The notes under the pieces: generated by a model | Told to the model about the DNA's origin: nothing | Databases searched by the model: none | What the model saw: the letters and a program-made list of their open reading frames with translations, nothing else | Made by a program: the position numbers and the translations under genes | Shown: positions 58,504-64,000 of the stretch, one piece after another | Position numbering within the stretch: the first letter of the stretch is position 1 | Layout: each line of letters begins with the position of its first letter | Assembly: GCF_036669915.1 (NCBI RefSeq) | Contig: NC_089315.1 | Coordinates: 4,684,887-4,748,886, forward strand | Direction: 5' to 3' | Source of the DNA: Pocillopora verrucosa | Taxonomy: Eukaryota > Cnidaria > Anthozoa > Scleractinia > Pocilloporidae | Length of the DNA stretch: 64,000 bases

Positions 58504-59737
58504 ACAGAAATAAGATTTTGAAAAGAGGATCTTCCACACTGTAAGGAAGCAAAACAATCTATCGATTGATCGATGGGCTCTCATGAACACTTAAGCAATG
58601 CAGTGACTCAGTCGCTAAGTCCGTCCTTTCTTGGACCTCCATACGTGTGTATCAATTAGTCGAAACTTAGGAAGAACCCCTGTTAGATTTTTGTTAGGAT
58701 GAGTGGCTGTAATCAGCCAATTTCAAGTTTTTTTTTCAAAAAGGAAGATCTTTAATGTTACATCCTATTCTACATCCTGTTATCGAGCAGAGGTTAATCT
58801 TCAATAGTATTGGCAAGTTGACATTGCCCAATTCATACCGGTTCTTAACATGAAAAACCAAAAACACAAGGGAAACTAACCAAAATTAAGTGATTATTAT
58901 GAGAAATGCCATGATGACGAAAGATTATCTTTCTTTTATCTTCGTTAGTTAAATTGAGCGATCAGCTAAAAATGGTAAAAAGCGTTGAGGAAACATTTTT
59001 ATCGCATTTTGCTAGAAGAAATTGTCAAATAAACGATAAAAATGTGGCCACGAAGAAGCGCTTGGCAGAGGCGAAGTTACGGGTAAATTGTCCAACAAGT
59101 TGTTGTTTTTTTTTTTTGCAATTAAAGTTTGCACATTGAGAAAGGATCCCTTGCCTAAAGTAGCCATTATCCTCATCAATATTATCATCATCATTATCAT
59201 CATCATAGATATAAGTTGATAACAAATTTCAACGTTAGAATGTTATTTAAATATACAAAACTCTGAGCTAAAAATATGTTCGTCAAATTTAGTGGGCGTT
59301 GTTTCATGTCATTATCAAGTGTAAAGGGAAAACGACAATCGTGAATATTGTTAACGCAAATCGAGCCAATCTGGGTTTTCAAAAAAGGTTTGATGAACAT
59401 CTATACATGTTTATTCTGCCAGATGCAACTACCTTGCCTTTTCTGTGGCCATGCCATAACCGTAAATATGCAACTTTTTATCTCGACTCCGCTCAAAAGT
59501 CCAACTTGTACCCATGATATCTTAAAACTAAAATAAGGTAGAGGAGATTCTCTCCTGCAAAGGTTTGCTAGCTTCGCCAATGTAGACCTTCAAACACTCA
59601 CAAGGAATCCGGTAGACTACGCCAGTTTGTTTATCGCGATGACAAACCACAGATTGATTATGATACAAGCCTCAAGTTGTCATGAAATCATCGGAAATAA
59701 ATGTTTCATACAGAAAAGAACCGGTGGATTTTTTTCT
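58504..59737. other. Intergenic with microsatellite and retroelement remnant
   Basis: Contains a T-run (59106-59118), a degenerate (ATC)n stretch (59165-59210) and a short Penelope-type GIY-YIG remnant (59540-59670). No gene recognised. Confidence 0.55.
59540..59670 (-). mobile_element. Remnant of a Penelope-like element (GIY-YIG start)
   Basis: The minus strand reads DKQTGVVYRIPCECLKVYIGEA, which carries the G-V-V-Y and Y-I-G-E signature of the GIY-YIG nuclease in Penelope-like elements. Only about 40 codons are recognisable. Confidence 0.55.
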
Positions 59738-61139
59738 TTAAAGACGAAAAGACTCTACAGAACTTGGTTGTTTTCTCTTATCTACAACCAGGCGGTCATA
59801 AAGAAAAGTTTTTATGAATTAATCATGCGTCACACGATCATGCTCAGTTTGGTGAAGAAAAGCTGACTTGATATCTCACTCATGAAGTAAATTTTGTTTG
59901 GAATATATTTTTCTGATTGATATAACGAGGAAGTATAATTATAAAATGAAAATTTTTCATTTTCACCTCACGAGAAATGCAGCTACCGAAGCTTAAGCGA
60001 CCTATTTCTCGGTATCTCTGATTTGAAAAATCTGAGGTCAAAAGAATAATATCTTGCTTGCTGAAGTACGATAGCTTTGAAACTACCCACAGGGATCCTC
60101 TTTAGAGACCTTGTGAAAACAACGTGATAGTGGATAGCTAATCAAGAGGAGTCAGTCCTTATCCTCCCTTCTTCAGCAATTCATCTTTCCAACCAGGCTC
60201 AATCCACTGTATCTTTCCCTTTTTCAGCCTTTTCTTTCGATAACATCTTTTTTTGCATTCCTCCGTCGTTTCTCGGATCTCCCTCTGAACCTGTCTATTT
60301 CCGTGGCTCAAACAAATCTTAGGAAACGCCACCTTGCAGAAATACCAAAGTAGGTTTGATCTGCAAAATTTGAAGAAAAATTTTTGTTTTTGCCGTGGTA
60401 CTTGGTTCATTTATTAGTTCCTTTATTATGTTAGATTCATTTATGCTGTTAAGTCGCCACGTGTTTAATGAAATGCAATCGATTATATAAGTCCCTTTTT
60501 TAATTCGCTTACAGTTTACGAGATTGATTAAAGCTATGTCTCTGTAACATATCCCCTGGTTTGGTTGGCATTTTCTCCGGTCGCGATTTTCTTGGCACTT
60601 CATCGAGCCTCGATGTTCGTTTGCCGCAACAAAAGGTATAGCACAAAATTAGCTGAAGTCAAGTGTTACTCTGTCTGAGTCATCTTTTAAGAGGACTTTA
60701 CATGGTACGTTTGGAGGTTGCCGTTTCTCCTCAGGCATTTTGATGCTGTTAGTTAGTGCACCTCGTTAGTGTTGTTTTTGCTTCTTAGGGACGCTCTTGG
60801 CCCACTGGAAAATGACACATCATTCAACGTCTATATTAAATAGATGTTGAAGAGCTTTAAAAAACTATTTGAAGGATTGTTATGTTGGCTAAATAACTAA
60901 GTCATTAATTAGCTAAATGTTACAGCTGTTCAAATTTATATGAGGGAGAATTGTGAGTCTTGTAAAACACTGCATGGAAGTTCTACTTATATGACTGTAA
61001 CATGTCTTTATTTTAACATATATAGAAATGATCCTCGCAGTTATGAACACTACTGAACTGGTAGTTGAAATAAGGCCTGCGTTATGGCCCCATTTATGGG
61101 AAGTTAACTAAGAATGATCTGTGGCTACCTTTACTTTAG

Positions 61140-61422
61140 ACGATATCATAACCCCCGGATCGAAACTCTTAGAAAGGTTGGCGCTAGAATCCCGAGGTCA
61201 AAAATTGGACACATCTGGCCTGGAAAATGAAAGTACCAGCTGACGTGCGTGGAGCGTTTGCTGATGTCAAACAAATCAGGAAAAGTCCTACAAAAGAGGT
61301 TCTAGAATGGTTGGCCGCGCATTCCCCTGAAAAAGCATTAAGGGACGTTGCAAAAGCACTAGATGAGATTCAGAGAAACGACGCTCTACATAAAATATCT
61401 AAGCATTTTCCAGATACATTTG
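61140..61422 (+). pseudogene. Damaged death-domain-3 exon
   Basis: Matches 34294-34608 but lacks 15 bases near the start (in frame) and 17 bases after GCGCTAGAA (out of frame). It regains the reading frame as VPADVRGAFADVKQIRKSPT, then EVLEWLAAHSPEKAL. Acceptor ctttag and donor gtaagt survive. Confidence 0.7.
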
Positions 61423-61865
61423 GTAAGTATTCGCTGATATAAATACATTGGGTTTTTTCAACAGTTTTAGTATTTGCCTTTCCTGAAATGATATATTTTC
61501 CTCCTCGCTGCAACACTTTCAGTTTCTTGTTCCCAAGCCTGCTATTTTTCGTTAAACAAGCCATGATCTCTACTGTGCATTACCTCGTACCCCTTGTACA
61601 AAAGATGGCTAGAAGAGAAGTGATCGGGTAAAGGCACATGTTATTTTTTTTTTGGATGTTACAACGACGCTTCACATGGAAAACAGGAACAATAACAATT
61701 TAATCCTACACAAAGAAAGTCCTATGTGTACATCTACGACTCTGATACTCTAGCTCTTTTTTTTTCCATCACAGGGTCCGTAAAAGTACTCTCGCACACG
61801 CGCAGTACGATCGATTTGATAAAGCTACTCTCTCCTGAAATTGAATACCTTTCCTCTTTCTTCAG

Positions 61866-62505
61866 ATTCAGCCTTACAAGGACTTGGTTGGACTCTCAAC
61901 CTAAACGAAGAATGCTCCTCCGCTGCAGAGATTTCCCCTGAAGAGGACATTGCTCCTTATTACGTTTTGGCTCGAGGTGAAAAAGCTATAGCAGCCTACC
62001 AGGGAGCTTTGGAGGACGGCGAAATAATTGACAGCCCTGTCAAAGTCATGCTGATCGGCGAAGACCTTGCCGGAAAAACTAATGTTAGAAATGCCTTAAA
62101 AGACGAGAAATTTGACCCAAAAGAATCGATCTTGGAGCTGACATTTGTTGGCTCACCTCCTGGTGAATATAAAAAAGTTGAGCAGTGGTTTCTTGACAAC
62201 ACGTACATCAACTGCAACCAACTAACCATCCGTAGTTATTGCAGTGATCCAGAGGAACTCAAGATGATGTTCTATAGACTTGGTCGCTCTCCCTTCCCGT
62301 ACAGAGGGCTATGGGCTGGTTGCCCTCGAAGCCATTTCTGTTGGGGTTCCTATTCTTCTTTCTGGTGCATCTGGCATAGCAGAGGCTTTGTGAGAAGTAG
62401 AAGGTGGAAACACTGTCATTGTTGAATCAGTTGAAGATGCAAATGAATGGGCAGAAGGTGCGAGATTCAAAAGATTGATCGAAAATGTAATGAAAACTGC
62501 TAACG
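61866..62505 (+). pseudogene. Roc-like P-loop exon fused to glycosyltransferase-like C-terminus
   Basis: Frame 2 gives DSALQGLG, then SPVKVMLIGEDLAGKTNVRNAL (GxxxxGKT P-loop; Roc/Ras-like context), then FVGSPPGEYKKVEQWFLDN and LTIRSYCSDPEELKMMFYR. The sense then moves to frame 3 at about 62285-62300: TEGYGLVALEAISVGVPILLSG, the donor-binding EGxGLVALEA motif of GT4-type glycosyltransferases. A TGA follows at 62391-62393, and the exon ends at donor gtgagc. Most of the Roc G-motifs after the P-loop are missing, so an internal deletion joined the two parts. Confidence 0.6.
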
Positions 62506-63240
62506 GTGAGCTTAATACATTTATATTTGTTTCTACTCAGGTTTGCTTGTATTACATGTTATATTGTTAAAACCTAGGTATATTTAGGCCTCATAAGAAA
62601 GAGGGTCCAACATAGGTTTGGTGGCATATAGTATGAGGCTTAAAATTGAGGCAGGATGTGGGATATAAGAAATTTGAAAGGCGAGATGCTGGATGCTGTT
62701 TCGAAGGCAAGATGGCTATAGGCCGGATCATAATTTGGCTTAAGTTACACATCACCCAAATTCTAATAGACATTAGAAAGTCTTTGTTTGCTTTAAAAAC
62801 AGGCTTAATTAATGCTTCTGTGCAAGTTGGGGTTGACTGTCCTAAATAACTTCGTAGTGTCCCGTTTTCTCTGTATTAGTTACAAGTGTTTACAGGACTC
62901 CATAGTATGTCCGGTTTTCTCACCTTCCTTACAATTTTGCTCTCACGAGTATGTTTGGATGAACGCCCCTTCCTGTATGATATTACTGGTTGTTCTTTGA
63001 AGATTTCCCTTAGCAATGGTTGTTGCTGTACTAAATGCACTTGCTCATAAGGATTTCTGTTAGGTTTGGGACTGTTGGATAGTCTTGTGGTATTACAAAG
63101 GGCAAGATTCGATTTGTTTTTCCCTGTTGCAGTATGGCGCGTTTACATCCTTTAAATTTCACTTCTGAGAGTGGGTTGTCAATAATGTTTTTCAGTTATT
63201 CGTGTAGTGTGATCGTCCGGGTGAGTGTAGTTCTGAAAAG
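62506..63240. other. No gene recognised
   Basis: Follows the donor of the Roc/glycosyltransferase-like exon; no downstream exon of that gene could be identified. Confidence 0.5.
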
Positions 63241-63252
63241 AACTGTTGTTGG

Positions 63253-63297
63253 TGACTGACGTTTCGACTATCTGTGCGATAGTCATCTTCAGAGTCA
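63253..63297 (-). ncRNA. Hammerhead-like ribozyme motif of a Penelope-like element
   Basis: On the minus strand: CTGAAGA (63292-63286), a 7-bp stem GACTATC/GATAGTC with a 5-base loop, GAAAC (63265-63261), GTC (63260-63258). A helix-I pairing TGACT/AGTCA closes it. One extra base sits between CTGAAGA and the stem. The position 3' of a GIY-YIG frame on the same strand fits ribozymes reported in Penelope-like elements. Confidence 0.45.
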
Positions 63298-63410
63298 AGT
63301 GAGGAGTAGTTGTCAGTCGATGATGTTATAAAGTCTGGTCTGTTGAACGTGAGTGGTCTGTTTAGCCATGATGTGATTGGCTGGAAGACTCGTGTAGAGT
63401 TTGTTAACAG

Positions 63411-64000
63411 TCATTGGTCGGTTTCGATCCGTCTGTTGTTTGTCGGTCTGTTTGTCGGTTTGTTCACGTCGTTAATGAGTCGTTTGTAAGGTGCTGGTAA
63501 TTGTTGACATCTGTTGAGAGGCGTCTGTTCTAAGTTAGTGAACCAGCTTTCCAGAGTCAGTCGTTGAAAATAGTTTGTACTGTAGGTTAAGCATTTAGCA
63601 GAGTCCCAGTCGATTCTGTGATTAGTTTGTCGGTGATGTTCAGAAATGTGATTGTTTACATCGCCATTTCTAGTTGCTCGTTTGTGTTCAGTTAGTCGCG
63701 TGTTAAGGTTTCTACCAGTCTCACCAATGTAGGAGGCCTGGCAGTCGGAGCATTCGATCTTATAAATCGCTCCCTGTCTGTTGTTGGGTTCGTCTTTGTC
63801 TTTAACGTTGGTCAGCAAATGTCGTAAAGTAGTAATAGGCCTGTGAGCTACGCGAATGTTGTAAGGTTGTAGGATCCGCGCGATAGCCTCAGAAGTGCCT
63901 TTGATGTAGGGTATAGCAGCTGTAGTCGTGACAGATGTGGAGTCCCTTTTAGTTTCTGTAGTGTCGGTCACCCTGTGAGTGTTTCGTCTAATGAAGTCAG
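63411..64000 (-). mobile_element. Penelope-like element, C-terminal GIY-YIG domain (partial)
   Basis: A frame open from the window edge to a stop at 63411 encodes the end of a Penelope-like reverse transcriptase/endonuclease. RNTHRVTDTTETKRDS is followed by a linker to LRHLLTNVKDKD, then GAIYKIECSDCQASYIGETGR. GAIY and YIGETGRNL are the GIY-YIG nuclease core; the downstream H-x3-T-N-H is typical too. The reverse transcriptase lies outside the window. Confidence 0.85.

Larger units (their letters stand above)
59738..62505 (+). pseudogene. Truncated third copy: death domain joined to Roc-like and glycosyltransferase-like segments
   Basis: Homology to copy 1 begins inside its intron 1 (59738-60375 with 29690-30375). 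It skips death domain 1, resumes in intron 2 (60636 onward with 33274 onward), skips death domain 2, and keeps a damaged death domain 3 (61140-61422). The next exon (61866-62505) starts like exon 5 of copy 1 (DSALQGLG) and then changes to new sequence with a Roc-like P-loop and a GT4-like C-terminus. That exon carries a frameshift and a stop. No first exon or promoter was found, so it is very likely dead. It shows that the same death-domain module is paired elsewhere in this genome with a GTPase/glycosyltransferase architecture. Confidence 0.65.

Overview
The window looks like nuclear DNA of a cnidarian, most likely an anthozoan of the stony-coral type. Its genes are split by short GT-AG introns. 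It carries a dense family of animal NOD-like receptor (NLR) genes of the NB-ARC plus tetratricopeptide (TPR) kind, with effector domains typical of cnidarian NLR sets (death, death-effector and DZIP3-like HEPN). The spaces between genes are packed with degenerate transposons, Penelope-like retroelements, a LINE fragment and palindromic MITE-like units. There is no sign of prokaryotic organisation. The species cannot be named from the sequence alone.

Layout. (1) 1-3.2 kb: 3' part of an NB-ARC/TPR gene, frameshifted just before its P-loop. (2) 3.2-16.3 kb: repeat-rich DNA. It holds a decayed multi-exon gene of a RAG1-like (N-RAG zinc region plus D-D-E-like core) cnidarian family at 6.5-8.9 kb, and a separate ~3 kb element with inverted ends at 9.05-12.06 kb. 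(3) 16.3-21.3 kb: an intact five-exon receptor, HEPN-DED-NB-ARC-TPR, 1009 aa. (4) 22.8-23.65 kb: a decayed NB-ARC/TPR pseudogene related to it. (5) 23.66-39.6 kb: a repeat-like upstream block, a conserved first exon, and an intact eight-exon receptor with three tandem death domains (1102 aa). (6) 39.6-43.4 kb: intergenic DNA with a MITE-like element. (7) 43.39-58.5 kb: a second copy of unit (5). It has the same upstream block (interrupted by a 0.67 kb element and by a 4.3 kb inverted-end element that itself contains a LINE fragment), the same first exon, and an intact paralogue of 1089 aa. (8) 59.7-62.5 kb: a third, truncated copy. It keeps a damaged third death-domain exon and then switches into an exon that joins a Roc-like GTPase P-loop to a glycosyltransferase-like C-terminus. 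(9) 63.2-64.0 kb: the 3' end of a Penelope-like element with a GIY-YIG domain and a hammerhead-like motif.

By family knowledge, the intact genes should encode cytosolic sensor/adaptor proteins. The NB-ARC switch binds nucleotide, the TPR tail senses or scaffolds, and the N-terminal HEPN/DED or triple-death-domain module signals to cell-death or immune partners. Effector exons are separated by phase-1 introns, which permits domain swapping. The cluster shows this in progress: one locus duplicated two or three times, one copy re-fused to a different effector, and several copies decaying.
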